A DNA stretch of 64,000 nucleotides from Prevotella denticola (GCF_900454835.1 NZ_UGTM01000002.1:682001-746000); one strand, 5' to 3'; positions 16,265-25,522 are shown, counted from the stretch's first letter. Numbers and translations are program-made. The notes: generated by a model from the sequence alone, not told the origin.

Positions 16265-17183
16265 CAGCACTAATATCAAATATCTTTCCTTCCTGTGAAA
16301 GATAGGTGTTGGGGAAGATTTCCCTGGCTTCTTCCAACAGTTTTTCCTCGTTTCCATATCGGGCAGAATAATGCCCTAAGAGGAGCTTGCCCGCAGCTGC
16401 GTCACGGGCCACCTGTGCAGCCTGCCTGGACGTACTGTGCCAATAGAGGCGGGCACGTTTGGCGTCTTCGGACGTATAGGTGCTTTCGTGATAAAGTGTA
16501 TCGACACCTTTGACCAGCTTATAAAGGCTTTTGATATATCGTGTGTCAGAGCAGTAAGCATAGCTTCGGGGTGGGGCGGCCGGAGTTGTCAGACGCTCGT
16601 GCGGAACAACATTGCCGTCAGGAGTAATCCAGTCGGCGCCCGCCTTGATGTTGTTGATCTGGCTGATGGGGATGTGATAGAAGTCAATCATGTCACGGCG
16701 AATATGCGGCAGCGTCGGCTTTTCACGGAAGAGGTAGCCGCAGCATTCTATGCGGTGCTGCAGGGGAATGGTCTCTACCGTCAGGCTTCTGTCCTCGTAG
16801 ACGACCTTGTTCCGTGTCGTGTCGACAGCATGGAAAATCACTTCAAATCCCAGTCCCTGACAGAAGAATTCGAGTGTCTGGCAGAGAAGCGGCCCAAAGG
16901 CTGCCGGTGCATAGATATGCAGAGGAGCTGTCCGCCCCGTCATGCCGAAAGTCGACAGCATACCCGGCAGGCCGAAACAATGGTCGCCGTGCAGGTGACT
17001 GATGAATACGGCAATGATTTTCGAGAAGTGTATGCGCAGACGGCGGAGCTGGATTTGTGTCCCTTCTCCACAGTCGATCATAAACAGTTTCTCCCTAAGC
17101 TCTACGACCTGGGAGGATGGGAAATGCTGTAAAGTCGGCAGGGCACTGCCGCAGCCAAGAATCCGTACTTTGAATGGTTCCAT
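16257..17183 (-). CDS. rnz: Ribonuclease Z
   Basis: This 308-residue metallo-beta-lactamase-fold endonuclease matures tRNA 3' ends. The zinc-binding motif SHLHGDH places His63, His65, Asp67 and His68 as expected, and the N-terminal MEPFKVRILGCGSALPT is typical of RNase Z. Further features are RYIKSLYKLVKGVDTLYHES and a late HYSARY motif that provides the final His. The ATG at 17183 was chosen because an upstream extension to 17330 has no family resemblance. A lipoprotein gene ends at 17331, so the two may be co-transcribed on the minus strand. Confidence 0.95.
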   Translation of the reverse strand: MEPFKVRILGCGSALPTLQHFPSSQVVELREKLFMIDCGEGTQIQLRRLRIHFSKIIAVFISHLHGDHCFGLPGMLSTFGMTGRTAPLHIYAPAAFGPLLCQTLEFFCQGLGFEVIFHAVDTTRNKVVYEDRSLTVETIPLQHRIECCGYLFREKPTLPHIRRDMIDFYHIPISQINNIKAGADWITPDGNVVPHERLTTPAAPPRSYAYCSDTRYIKSLYKLVKGVDTLYHESTYTSEDAKRARLYWHSTSRQAAQVARDAAAGKLLLGHYSARYGNEEKLLEEAREIFPNTYLSQEGKIFDISAAR

Positions 17184-17330
17184 ACGACACTTCAAATGAA
17201 GATGCGTCAAATATTCCGATGAGAGAAAAAGCAGAGACACAGCTACTCTCGTCTGTCCGATAAACCGTCTATGTTGCGGACAGACGCGGAGGTAAATGTC
17301 CCCGCAGGCAGGAATCTGCCCCATCTTCAT

Positions 17331-17888
17331 TTACTTTTCTCTTGTATATATGAAGATTCCGTCCTTGTTCTCCAATGAAAGCGAGTCTGCACCGAGATTG
17401 TCTACATCAAAGGTGTCTTTCGACAGAATCAGCTTGCCGTTCCATATCTTCCAGGATGTCCAGGGATTCTTCTCTGATTGAAGACTTGATGTTACGGTGC
17501 CTCCCTCCTTGATTTCAAAGTTACGGTCAAGGCTTGTCCAGTGGCCTAACAGTGAGGTGAGGTTGATGGCCGAACGCATGAAGCGGTCGCCGTATTCCGT
17601 GTACCCGATGATGGCGAAGCGGTCGCCGTTGAGTTTTCCGCCCTTGACAACATCGATCGTATCGTCAGGATTGACGAGATACACAACGGTGTCGCCGTTG
17701 TCGGTAAGCAGGACAAGGGAGTTCATACCGCCGTCAATCATAGTTCCATAGACCGTACTGTCGCCGGCGGCAAGTGTGTCGGTCTCCCCGTCTGTCTGTG
17801 CTGTTACAGCCTTGGGCTTGCTGTCCTTGCAGGAGACTGCGACAGCGAGGATAAACAATGAAATGATTAAATAAAAAGTCTTTCTCAT
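17331..17888 (-). CDS. Lipocalin-like lipoprotein of unknown function
   Basis: This 185-residue protein has a lipoprotein signal peptide (MRKTFYLIISLFILAVAVSC, lipobox AVSC, Cys20). The mature domain is beta-rich, with repeats of the type GTMIDGGMNSLVLLTDNGDTVVYLVN and LTSLLGHWTSLDRNFEIKEGG; the LxGxW element is reminiscent of lipocalin-like Bacteroidota lipoproteins. No catalytic motif is visible. It lies between mazG upstream and rnz downstream on the same strand, with gaps of about 50 and 150 bp, so a shared transcript is possible. The ligand is unknown. Confidence 0.75.
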   Translation of the reverse strand: MRKTFYLIISLFILAVAVSCKDSKPKAVTAQTDGETDTLAAGDSTVYGTMIDGGMNSLVLLTDNGDTVVYLVNPDDTIDVVKGGKLNGDRFAIIGYTEYGDRFMRSAINLTSLLGHWTSLDRNFEIKEGGTVTSSLQSEKNPWTSWKIWNGKLILSKDTFDVDNLGADSLSLENKDGIFIYTREK

Positions 17889-17939
17889 ATTCTTTCTCTT
17901 TGAAGTCTGACTTATCGTCTTGTATATTCTGTGGGTAAA

Positions 17940-18821
17940 TCAGCGGTCAGCTGTCTTGGCTTCTTCCCACAGCCGGTCCATCTCCGCAAGCGTCAGGTCT
18001 TTGATAGTGACACCTTTTTCCTTGGCTTTCTCTTCGATGTAACTGAACCGTCTGATAAACTTCTGGTTCGTATGTTCCAGTGCATTGTCCGGGTTGAGAT
18101 GATAGAGACGTGCCGCATTGATGACCGAGAAAAGGAAGTCGCCCAGCTCCTCGGTTGAATGTTGTCTGTCGTCTTTCTTCAATTCAGCCTTCAGTTCGTC
18201 CAGCTCCTCATAGACTTTCTCCCACACCTGCTCTTTCTCTTCCCAGTCGAAGCCTACGTTGCGTGCCTTGTCCTGGATACGGTAAGCCTTGATAAGGCTG
18301 GGCAGCGAATCGGGTACGCCGGAGAGTACGGAGGTGTTGCCGTCACGTTCGCGCTGCTTGCGTTGTTCCCATGTCGATTCCACCTGCGAAGCCGTGGCGG
18401 GAGTCGCCTGCTGGCTGTCGGCAGCTTCCTTTTCAAGTTCGTCTTTGTAGACAACCTGCCCGGAAGCATTGACGGTCATATCCGGATGTGTCACGCTCCA
18501 TCCTGTCCAGTCGATGAAGTCGTGGCGGAACATGAGTTTGTCTGACTGCGCATTGCAGACATCAGCCACATCGAAGTCTTCCTTTTCTTCGCCGAGCATG
18601 GAATAGAAAATGACGTGTTCCATGACATCCCCCAGTTCCTTGCAGATGTTCTTGGAGTCGTTCTTCATGAGGGCATCTGCCAGCTCGAAAGTCTCCTCTA
18701 TCGTATTGGGACGCAGACTTTCATTGGTTTGTTTCCTGTCCCAAGGGCACTCTTTACGCAAACGCTCCTGAATATCCAGAAGCCGGGCAAAGGCTTCGAG
18801 TTTCTCTTCTTTTGTATGCAA
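17940..18821 (-). CDS. mazG: Nucleoside triphosphate pyrophosphohydrolase MazG
   Basis: This 293-residue protein has the tandem MazG arrangement. The N-terminal domain has CPWDRKQTNESLRPNTIEE and the EExxE metal-binding helix (EETFELADAL with KELGDVMEH). The C-terminal domain has VYEELDELKAEL with EELGDFLFSVIN. The family hydrolyses (d)NTPs, and in E. coli also ppGpp-related stress signals, to monophosphates and pyrophosphate. It is slightly longer than E. coli MazG because of a polar linker (residues about 150-185). A TATCTTTG -7 box at 18884-18891 on the minus strand is divergent from the valS promoter. Confidence 0.93.
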   Translation of the reverse strand: MHTKEEKLEAFARLLDIQERLRKECPWDRKQTNESLRPNTIEETFELADALMKNDSKNICKELGDVMEHVIFYSMLGEEKEDFDVADVCNAQSDKLMFRHDFIDWTGWSVTHPDMTVNASGQVVYKDELEKEAADSQQATPATASQVESTWEQRKQRERDGNTSVLSGVPDSLPSLIKAYRIQDKARNVGFDWEEKEQVWEKVYEELDELKAELKKDDRQHSTEELGDFLFSVINAARLYHLNPDNALEHTNQKFIRRFSYIEEKAKEKGVTIKDLTLAEMDRLWEEAKTADR

Positions 18822-18883
18822 TGTCTTGATGTTTAATGTTGAAGATATACGTTAAAGTACTCATTCGGGTACTATTATTGTTG

Positions 18884-18921
18884 CAAAGATACGCTTTTTA
18901 GGTGGATTTTTTGTACTTTTG
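18884..18921. promoter_or_regulatory. Divergent promoters of mazG and valS
   Basis: TATCTTTG on the minus strand (18891-18884) faces TACTTTTG on the plus strand (18914-18921, followed by CAG). The two -7 boxes are only about 22 bp apart, so the polymerase footprints must overlap and firing of the two genes may be mutually exclusive. Confidence 0.55.
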
Positions 18922-18967
18922 CAGCGTTATTTTAAAGATAATAAAGAAATAATAATATACGAAACAA

Positions 18968-21661
18968 ATGGATTTAGCAAGCAAGTATGATCCACAGATT
19001 GTGGAATCGAAATGGTACCAGTACTGGCTGGACAACAAGCTTTTCAGTTCTAAGCCTGATGGCCGTGAGCCTTATACCGTGGTGATTCCGCCGCCCAACG
19101 TTACGGGGGTGCTCCACATGGGACATATGCTGAACAATACGATTCAGGACATCTTGGTCAGGCATGCCCGCATGGAGGGCAAGAATGCCTGCTGGGTGCC
19201 GGGCACTGACCACGCCAGCATTGCGACTGAGGCGAAGGTCGTGAACAAACTGGCACAGGAAGGCATCAAGAAGACCGACCTCACCCGTGAGCAGTTCCTT
19301 GAGCACGCATGGGACTGGACACGCGAGCACGGTGGCATTATCCTCAAACAGCTGCGCCGCCTGGGTTGTTCCTGCGACTGGGACCGTACGGCTTTCACCA
19401 TGGACGAGACCCGCAGCCGGAGCGTCATCAAGGTGTTCTGCGACCTGTATAATAAAGGTTACATCTACCGTGGTGTGCGCATGGTCAACTGGGATCCGCA
19501 GGCACAGACAGCCCTCTCCGATGAGGAGGTAATCTATAAGGATGAACATTCAAAGCTCTATCACCTTAAATATTATGTTGCTTCGGAAGACCAGGCAAAG
19601 GTTGAACGCAAGGATGAAGACAACGTGATGCACAAGGATGGGAAGGGCTACTATGCAGTTGTTGCCACTACTCGTCCGGAGACTATCATGGGGGACACAG
19701 CCATGTGTATCAACCCAGAGGACGTTAAGAATACTTGGTTGAAGGGGCTTCATGTCATCGTTCCATTGGTAAACCGTGTGATTCCAGTTATTGAGGACTC
19801 ATACGTTGACATTCAGTTCGGCACAGGTTGTTTGAAGGTAACACCTGCTCACGACGTAAACGACCACGCGCTTGGTTTGAAGCATGGACTGGAAACCATC
19901 GACATCTTCAATGATAACGGAACAATCTCTGAGGCGGCGGGCCTCTATGTTGGTCAGGACCGTATGGATGTACGTAAGCAGATTTCAAAGGACCTGGAAG
20001 CTGCGGGCTTGATGGAGAAGGTTGAGGACTATGACAACAAGGTGGGATTCTCCGAGCGTACGAACGTGCCGATCGAGCCGAAGCTCTCCACGCAGTGGTT
20101 CCTCAGGATGCAGCACTTTGCCGACATCGCCCTCTCTCCCGTCATGGACGACGAAATCGAGTTCTATCCGAAAAAGTACAAGAACACTTACCGCCACTGG
20201 CTCGAGAATATCAAGGACTGGTGCATCAGCCGCCAACTCTGGTGGGGACATCGTATACCTGCCTATTATTTCAAAGATGCGGAGGGCAAGAACGCAACCG
20301 TTGTTGCAGAGACAGAAGAAGAGGCATTGAAGTTGGCACAGGAAATCAACCCTTCAGTAACAGCTGCCGAACTTGAACAGGAGAGCGACTGCATGGACAC
20401 ATGGTTCTCAAGCTGGCTGTGGCCGATTTCCGTCTTCGACGGCATCAACCATCCGGACAACGAGGAAATCAGCTACTATTATCCTACCAGCGACCTCGTA
20501 ACGGGTCCGGACATCATCTTCTTCTGGGTGGCACGTATGATCATGGCGGGCTACGAGTACCGTGGCAAGTTCCCATTCAAGCACGTCTACTTCACTGGTA
20601 TTGTACGTGATAAGCTCGGTCGCAAGATGAGTAAGAGTCTTGGCAACTCACCAGACCCAATCATGCTTATCGAGAAGTATGGTGCTGACGGTGTCCGCAT
20701 GGGCATGATGCTTTCCGCTCCGGCAGGTAATGACATCCTCTTCGACGAGACACTTTGCGAGCAGGGACGTAACTTCAACAACAAGATTTGGAATGCTTTT
20801 CGGCTGGTACAGGGCTGGCAGACAGCCGACACGGAACAGCCGCAGGCAAGCCGGATTGCCGTGGAGTGGTTCGATGCCAAGCTGAAGGCTGTGAATGCAG
20901 AGATGGACGAACAGTTCAGAAGCTACCGTATCTCCGAGGCACTGATGACTGTCTACCGCCTCTTCTGGGACGAGTTCTCAAGCTGGTACTTAGAGATGAT
21001 TAAGCCTGAATACGGCAAGCCCATCAATACGGTTACCTACGAGGCGACGCTCCGCTTCTTCAATGCCCTGTTGAAGATGCTTCATCCTTTCATGCCGTTC
21101 ATCACCGAGGAACTGTGGCAGCACCTCTACGACCGTAAGGACGGCGAGAGCATCATGCGTGACGAGCTGCGCCTCCCCGCTCCAGACAAGGACGAGCTGA
21201 AACTCATTGAAGACCTCGAGCAGGTAAAGGCGATTGTCAGCGGTGTAAGAACCGTACGCAACCAGAAGAATATAGCCCCGAAGGTAGAGCTGGAACTGGA
21301 TGCTATCGGCCAGAACAATTACGAGGTTTATAACAGCATAATCATCAAGATGGCAAACCTCAAGGCTATCGAGGTGGTTGCGGAGAAGCCGTGTGACGCA
21401 TCCGGTTTCATGGTCGGAACCGACAGTTTTGCTGTACCAGTGGGCGATTTGATTGACGTTGCAGCTGAGATTGAGAAGCAGGAGAAGGAACTCAAGCACC
21501 TTGAAGGCTTCCTCGCAGGAATCAAGAAGAAACTGTCAAACGAGAACTTCGTGGCAAATGCTCCCGCAGCTGTTATCGAGCGTGAGCGCAAGAAGCAGAG
21601 CGACTCTGAAGAGAAGATTGCAGCTTTGAAGGCAAGTCTTGAAGAATTAAGGAAAAAGTAA
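18968..21661 (+). CDS. valS: Valine--tRNA ligase
   Basis: This 897-residue class I synthetase carries the HIGH motif as HMGH in [16 protein letters not shown] and the KMSKS motif in RKMSKSLGN. The CP1 editing domain is marked by [12 protein letters not shown] and [15 protein letters not shown]. The C-terminal tRNA-binding arm ends in the usual valyl coiled coil ([21 protein letters not shown]). The length is normal for the bacterial enzyme. The start is the only ATG after the promoter. Codon and base use changes visibly along the gene: blocks near 19540-20000, 20560-20780 and 21400-21660 are less GC-rich than their flanks, possibly a mosaic allele. Confidence 0.97.
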   Translation: MDLASKYDPQIVESKWYQYWLDNKLFSSKPDGREPYTVVIPPPNVTGVLHMGHMLNNTIQDILVRHARMEGKNACWVPGTDHASIATEAKVVNKLAQEGIKKTDLTREQFLEHAWDWTREHGGIILKQLRRLGCSCDWDRTAFTMDETRSRSVIKVFCDLYNKGYIYRGVRMVNWDPQAQTALSDEEVIYKDEHSKLYHLKYYVASEDQAKVERKDEDNVMHKDGKGYYAVVATTRPETIMGDTAMCINPEDVKNTWLKGLHVIVPLVNRVIPVIEDSYVDIQFGTGCLKVTPAHDVNDHALGLKHGLETIDIFNDNGTISEAAGLYVGQDRMDVRKQISKDLEAAGLMEKVEDYDNKVGFSERTNVPIEPKLSTQWFLRMQHFADIALSPVMDDEIEFYPKKYKNTYRHWLENIKDWCISRQLWWGHRIPAYYFKDAEGKNATVVAETEEEALKLAQEINPSVTAAELEQESDCMDTWFSSWLWPISVFDGINHPDNEEISYYYPTSDLVTGPDIIFFWVARMIMAGYEYRGKFPFKHVYFTGIVRDKLGRKMSKSLGNSPDPIMLIEKYGADGVRMGMMLSAPAGNDILFDETLCEQGRNFNNKIWNAFRLVQGWQTADTEQPQASRIAVEWFDAKLKAVNAEMDEQFRSYRISEALMTVYRLFWDEFSSWYLEMIKPEYGKPINTVTYEATLRFFNALLKMLHPFMPFITEELWQHLYDRKDGESIMRDELRLPAPDKDELKLIEDLEQVKAIVSGVRTVRNQKNIAPKVELELDAIGQNNYEVYNSIIIKMANLKAIEVVAEKPCDASGFMVGTDSFAVPVGDLIDVAAEIEKQEKELKHLEGFLAGIKKKLSNENFVANAPAAVIERERKKQSDSEEKIAALKASLEELRKK

Positions 21662-21673
21662 TCTATTATCTCT

Positions 21674-21750
21674 TTGGCTAATACACTAATTAGCCAATGA
21701 GTTTTAGTAAGTATAAAAAAAAAGAGGAATGCGCTTGCACTCCTCTTTTT
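21674..21750. terminator. Two hairpins between convergent valS and the DUF2461 gene
   Basis: TTGGCTAAT/ATTAGCCAA (21674-21697) is followed by AAAAAGAGGA/TCCTCTTTTT (21719-21728 and 21741-21750). The second has A- and T-runs on both sides and should terminate both strands. Confidence 0.8.
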
Positions 21751-21759
21751 TATTTTACT

Positions 21760-22470
21760 CTACTCATAATCGTCTACCACATTATTAATAAAGTCCATCA
21801 TAGGCTTACCCGTCTTGCAGATATGTTCTAACTGCTCAAACCAGCCATCTCCCTCGAAGAAATCATCGGGAACGGATACCCAGCAGCAGTAATCCTTCAT
21901 CCGAAGATATTGAAGATGCTCATAATCCTTGGGGAATCCCTTGGGGACAGTCTTTAAGGCAGTGAGTCCAAAGCCTTTCTTACTCACTTTATCATCTGTC
22001 CATTCACCCTCGTTAGGTCGTCCGAATAGGTTGACAAAAGCATCATTCTCTACATCTTTAAGCCATTCATCAATATTCGCCATGATTTCATTGCGGCATG
22101 AGGTCAGTATGTTTGTCGGCAGCCAATAGCAGCCCACAGCTACCAAACAGTTACCCGGCTGAAGATGTATATAATAACCGCCACGCAATGCTTTCCTGCC
22201 ATGTGCACAGATATATGCACCCAAATGTCGTTTATACGGACTCTTGTCGGGTGAGAAACGTACATCACGATAAAAACGGTAAGTGCAATCCTTTGCCGTC
22301 AGGTGTGAAACCTCTTCGTCAAAGGTTGCCAGACAAGATATAACTTGGTCAACACCTTTCTCGAAGTCGGCCTTCACCGCATCATATTCAGCTTTATGTT
22401 CCTGAAACCACTGCCGATTATTGTTTGCTGCAATGTCTTTCAGAAAGCGCATTATCTTCTTTGTATTCAT
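21760..22470 (-). CDS. DUF2461 family protein
   Basis: This 236-residue protein matches the TIGR02453/DUF2461 family: FLKDIAANNNRQWFQEHKAEY at the start, then YRFYRDVRFSPDKSPYKRHLGAY, GGYYIHLQPGNCLVAVG, and a late TDDKVSKKGFGLTALKTVPKGF. The function of the family is not known. There is no signal peptide or TM segment, so it is cytoplasmic. The ATG at 22470 is 30 bp past the nth stop, so it is probably the last gene of a minus-strand transcript with nth. Base composition is somewhat more AT-rich than its neighbours. Confidence 0.9.
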   Translation of the reverse strand: MNTKKIMRFLKDIAANNNRQWFQEHKAEYDAVKADFEKGVDQVISCLATFDEEVSHLTAKDCTYRFYRDVRFSPDKSPYKRHLGAYICAHGRKALRGGYYIHLQPGNCLVAVGCYWLPTNILTSCRNEIMANIDEWLKDVENDAFVNLFGRPNEGEWTDDKVSKKGFGLTALKTVPKGFPKDYEHLQYLRMKDYCCWVSVPDDFFEGDGWFEQLEHICKTGKPMMDFINNVVDDYE

Positions 22471-22500
22471 ACTATTTTAATTGTTATCTTTTTACTTTTC

Positions 22501-23148
22501 TTACAGTTTGCTATTCTCCAGCAGCTTGGGACATATATCATCAAAAGGGCAATGCTCGCAATCAGGCTTAGCACTCTTGCAGATATAACGGCCGTGAAGC
22601 AATATCCAGTGATGAGCATCCGACACCTCTTCGGTCGGGATATTCTTCATCAGATAATCCTCAACCTTGCGGGGTGTGTTTGCTGTTGACGGAACCAGCC
22701 CCAGACGATGACTGACACGGTAGACGTGCGTATCGACGGCCAGTGTCGGTTTGCCGAACCACACAGCTTGTATTACGTTTGCCGTCTTGCGCCCAACCCC
22801 CGGCAGCATTACGAGTGCATTGGGATCGGAAGGCACTTCGCCGCCGAACTTCTCTACCAGCATCTTCGACATCTCCACCAGATGCTTCGCCTTCGCATTC
22901 GGGTAGGACACGCTCTTCACATATTCGAGCACCTCCTCGACCGTCGCCTTAGCCATCGTCTTTGCATCAGGGTAATGGCGGAACAGTTCCGGGGTAATGG
23001 CATTGATACGCTTGTCCGTACACTGTGCGGACAGCAACGTGGCACAAAGCAGCTGGAATGCCGAACCGAACATCAGCTCGGTTGACACGTGTCCGGTGTG
23101 CTTGCGGAAATAATTTAAGACATAAGTATATCGTTCTTTCCTTGTCAT
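22501..23148 (-). CDS. nth: Endonuclease III (DNA glycosylase/AP lyase)
   Basis: This 215-residue base-excision repair enzyme has the helix-hairpin-helix LPGVGRKTANV with catalytic Lys121, the catalytic Asp139 in LAVDTHVYR, and the four [4Fe-4S] cysteines C190-x6-C197-x2-C200-x5-C206. It removes oxidised pyrimidines and cleaves AP sites. The ATG at 23148 (MTRKERYTYV) was chosen; the 25-residue upstream extension overlaps the 3' end of the peptidase E pseudogene and is not conserved-looking. It is probably co-transcribed with the DUF2461 gene downstream. Confidence 0.95.
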   Translation of the reverse strand: MTRKERYTYVLNYFRKHTGHVSTELMFGSAFQLLCATLLSAQCTDKRINAITPELFRHYPDAKTMAKATVEEVLEYVKSVSYPNAKAKHLVEMSKMLVEKFGGEVPSDPNALVMLPGVGRKTANVIQAVWFGKPTLAVDTHVYRVSHRLGLVPSTANTPRKVEDYLMKNIPTEEVSDAHHWILLHGRYICKSAKPDCEHCPFDDICPKLLENSKL

Positions 23149-23203
23149 CTTCTTTTTCCTTTTCCTTTTATATAGTATAGAGTTATGGGCTATGTCTCCC
23201 TGT

Positions 23204-23747
23204 TCAATCAACTTTTTTCCCATCTTTTATCACGACACTGTCTCCCACAACGGCAATGGCCTGCTGGTTGGTGATAATCTTCAAGGGCAGGTGGCTGTTC
23301 TTGTAGACGACTCTCCGTGCAGCCTCCTCAAAAGGAAAGCTGTCGAAATGTACGACAGGATAGAAGCTGACGATGCCAAGACCGCCGAAGTCTGTGAAGC
23401 CCGGTGTCAGCGCAAGATGGTCATCCATATCCTTGGCATATTCTATGTTGGGAGCAAGAATCATCGCTCCGGCTGATTCCCCAATGTACAGTTTTCCTTT
23501 CTCCACCTGCTCTGTGATATATCTGTTGGCACCTGTCCTCCTCAATTCCTGCATGAGGAAAAACGTGTTACCCCCTGAGACGTAGATGCAGTCACAATTT
23601 GTCAGGACCTCTTCTATTTCATTCTTACTGCATTGAGTAATTTCCAGCTCCTTGACGATAAGTCCGAGAGCGTCAAGTGCCGCCCTGCCGTCCTCCACGT
23701 ATTGTGTGTATTCCTCATGGATGCTTGCGGTAGGGATGAATGCTACT
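23204..23747 (-). pseudogene. pepE: Peptidase E (S51) pseudogene, 3' part, cut by the IS982 element
   Basis: This is the 3' portion of an alpha-aspartyl dipeptidase/type 1 glutamine amidotransferase-like gene. It contains the nucleophile elbow GESAGAMIL, the segment CDCIYVSGGNTFFLMQEL typical of PepE, and VVHFDSF. Reading through the IS junction in frame gives FIPTASIHEEYTQY before the first internal Met, so the coding frame enters directly from the element. The 5' part lies at 24776-24870 (or 24975) beyond the element. The catalytic Ser is in this part, but without the N-terminal strands it is unlikely to fold. The stop at 23204 precedes nth by 55 bp. Confidence 0.9.
23739..23747. repeat. 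Target-site duplication, left copy
   Basis: AATGCTACT, 9 bp, identical to 24776-24784 on the other side of the IS982-family element. Joining the gene across one copy restores the peptidase E frame. Confidence 0.93.
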
Positions 23748-24775
23748 ACCCGTTGGCGGAATTAATTTAGTGCGTATTTAATTCTTCCGATGGGTTTGTT
23801 ATTAATAAAGTTGACATATTGTAATATGGTCAGCGCACTAATTTTCCCGATTATTCGGGCAAACAGACCATTTGTTATTTTCGCATAATTCCTGATAACC
23901 AAAAATTGATCTGTGAGTTGTGAGAAGAGAGTTTCAATCCTTTTTCTGGCTTTGGCAAAAGGGATTAATTTTGGTTTCCAATTCTTTTGGTTCAGCCTAT
24001 ATGGACATTCCAATCTAATGTGAGCCGTTTGGAAAAGATCGAGTTGAACATCAGCCCCTATATATCCCTTGTCGCCATAGATGTTACAGTCATGATAGAC
24101 CAGCTTGACATCTTTCATATAATTGAGGTCATGCACGCTGGCCTTTGACAAGTCATAGGAGTGTATCACCCCACTTAACCCACAGAGTGCATTGAGTTTA
24201 TAGCCAAAGTAATACATATTTTGAGATGCACAGAAGCCGAAATCCGGTGCTTGTGAGAAATCTCCCATTCGCCCCATCTTGCAACGCTTCCCTCTGGCAA
24301 CCCTGCATACGGCTATCGGCTTGGAATCTACGAAGAATTGAGTTTCCCCACCGTCCATTTGGGCAGCGATTCTCTTTCGTATGTCTTCGCATAATCCTGC
24401 GGTATTCTTTCTACGGTCGTTGAATTGCCTGCGAGATATGAGGTTAGGTATTTTGTCTTTGTACTCCTGAAGCTTATAATCAAAAAGCCATTTTTCACTA
24501 TCAATGCTCTCTGATTCCGCTGTCAAGGACAAGGCAACGACCTCCAAATCTGAAAATTTTGGCATGGGACCACGACGGGGTATATTTCCCTGCTCATTGA
24601 CAAGGTTGTGAGAGAATTGCTTGCATATCTCAAGGATTTTGACGAATTTTGTGTATAAGTTGCACATACGAGGATTTGTACTTAATGGTTTTGACTTCAC
24701 TAAGTTACTAAAAATCAACGATATGTGCAACTTTTTGTATATCATTATAGCTACATTTTAATTCCGCCAACGGGT
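23748..24775. mobile_element. IS982-family insertion sequence, 1028 bp, complete
   Basis: The ends are perfect 18-bp inverted repeats (ACCCGTTGGCGGAATTAA at the left, its complement at the right), beginning ACCC as in IS982 elements. The element encodes one transposase and is flanked by a 9-bp direct repeat. Intact ends, an intact transposase and a perfect duplication indicate a recent, possibly still mobile insertion. It splits the peptidase E gene. Confidence 0.95.
23762..24667 (-). CDS. IS982 family transposase
   Basis: This DDE transposase has 301 residues from the ATG at 24667; an upstream in-frame ATG at 24745 would add 26 residues. The catalytic acids are in FVDSKPIAVCRVARGKR (first Asp), YGDKGYIG (second Asp) and ARKRIETLFSQL (Glu), the IS982 arrangement. 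The N-terminus carries a helical DNA-binding segment (PMPKFSDLEVVALSLTAES). The gene fills almost the whole element and its stop lies in the left inverted repeat. No frameshift or stop is seen. Confidence 0.93.
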   Translation of the reverse strand: MCNLYTKFVKILEICKQFSHNLVNEQGNIPRRGPMPKFSDLEVVALSLTAESESIDSEKWLFDYKLQEYKDKIPNLISRRQFNDRRKNTAGLCEDIRKRIAAQMDGGETQFFVDSKPIAVCRVARGKRCKMGRMGDFSQAPDFGFCASQNMYYFGYKLNALCGLSGVIHSYDLSKASVHDLNYMKDVKLVYHDCNIYGDKGYIGADVQLDLFQTAHIRLECPYRLNQKNWKPKLIPFAKARKRIETLFSQLTDQFLVIRNYAKITNGLFARIIGKISALTILQYVNFINNKPIGRIKYALN

Positions 24776-24975
24776 AATGCTACTGTCTTTCCTTTCAACG
24801 GAATGGCAACAGACTCGGACAGGACCGAAGCCACATCCGCAAAAGACGAACATAAAAAGATTCTCTTCATTGTCGTATTATGTTTTAGTGCTTCCTTGTC
24901 GTTGATGCAGCGGACAGCCTGGACAGGAGTAAAGCACAGTACCATGCACAGGAATAATATTACTTTGTACCGCAT
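24776..24975 (-). pseudogene. pepE: Peptidase E pseudogene, 5' part
   Basis: The usual PepE N-terminus MKRIFLCSSFADVASVL starts at 24870 and runs into the element after PLKGKTVA. In frame upstream, an ATG at 24975 adds a good Sec signal peptide (MRYKVILFLCMVLCFTPVQA). A TAACTTTG -7 box at 24996-25003 on the minus strand sits just ahead of that earlier ATG. The intact gene may therefore have encoded an exported peptidase E, which is unusual for a family regarded as cytoplasmic. An internal start at 24870 remains possible. Confidence 0.8.
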
Positions 24976-25021
24976 ACCTTTCGCATTTGATGTTGCAAAG
25001 TTACTGAAAACCCACAGATTA

Positions 25022-25053
25022 TTTGGTTCTTTCCGAAACTTAATGTACTTTTG
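25022..25053 (+). promoter_or_regulatory. Promoter of the small membrane protein gene
   Basis: TTTG (25022-25025), 20 bp, TACTTTTG (25046-25053): a textbook Bacteroidota promoter. It is divergent from and close to the peptidase E -7 box. Confidence 0.7.
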
Positions 25054-25079
25054 CATTAGAAAATTAAAACAAATCAATT

Positions 25080-25301
25080 ATGACAACTCCAATGATAGGA
25101 CTGATTGCACTGCTTGTCATCGCATTGGCAGGCTGGGCAATCGCAGAACTGAAAAACAAAAGCGTAACATTCGTTCACTCTGATGCAGAAGCCGAAGGAG
25201 AAGAAGAGATGAAAGAAGCTTATGAGGCCAACGGCAACAAAGAGCTGAATCTCAAGGACCTGCTTGCACGCAACAGCACGAAAGGCTACAAGGCTATTTG
25301 A
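25080..25301 (+). CDS. Small single-pass membrane protein of unknown function
   Basis: This 73-residue protein has one N-terminal TM helix (MIGLIALLVIALAGWAIAEL) followed by a short, strongly acidic cytoplasmic or periplasmic segment (DAEAEGEEEMKEAYEANG) and a basic tail (LARNSTKGYKAI). I do not recognise a family. That it is a real gene is supported by a near-consensus promoter ending 27 bp before the ATG and a strong terminator 26 bp after the stop. It is monocistronic. Confidence 0.7.
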   Translation: MTTPMIGLIALLVIALAGWAIAELKNKSVTFVHSDAEAEGEEEMKEAYEANGNKELNLKDLLARNSTKGYKAI

Positions 25302-25326
25302 AATCAGGCAGTCGCAGAATATACAA

Positions 25327-25366
25327 GAACGGGAACCGTACAGTCGTATGATTCCCGTTCTTTTTT
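25327..25366 (+). terminator. Terminator of the small membrane protein gene
   Basis: GAACGGGAA (25327-25335) pairs with TTCCCGTTC (25352-25360), followed by TTTTTT. Confidence 0.85.
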
Positions 25367-25431
25367 GTTGTCGCAATACTCCGGGTGAAAAGCGAAGAGT
25401 CCCGGATCCGGGAAGACTTCGGGGATAAAAT

Positions 25432-25516
25432 AAAAAAGCGATGACCTTCACAGGTGATCGCTCTTTACTCAATAGGTATTAGCCATTTAAAAGGTAAAAG
25501 ATTGTTTTCAGGATAA
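25432..25516 (-). ncRNA. Candidate small RNA, about 85 nt
   Basis: On the minus strand a full promoter (25523-25554) is followed by about 50 nt with no ORF and then by a terminator: AGCGATCACC and GGTCATCGCT pair with one mismatch around TGTGAA, followed by six T. The unit has its own start and end, lies outside any gene, and is oriented away from the sialic-acid esterase gene. It matches no RNA family I can name. Confidence 0.6.
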
Positions 25517-25522
25517 CAGTTG

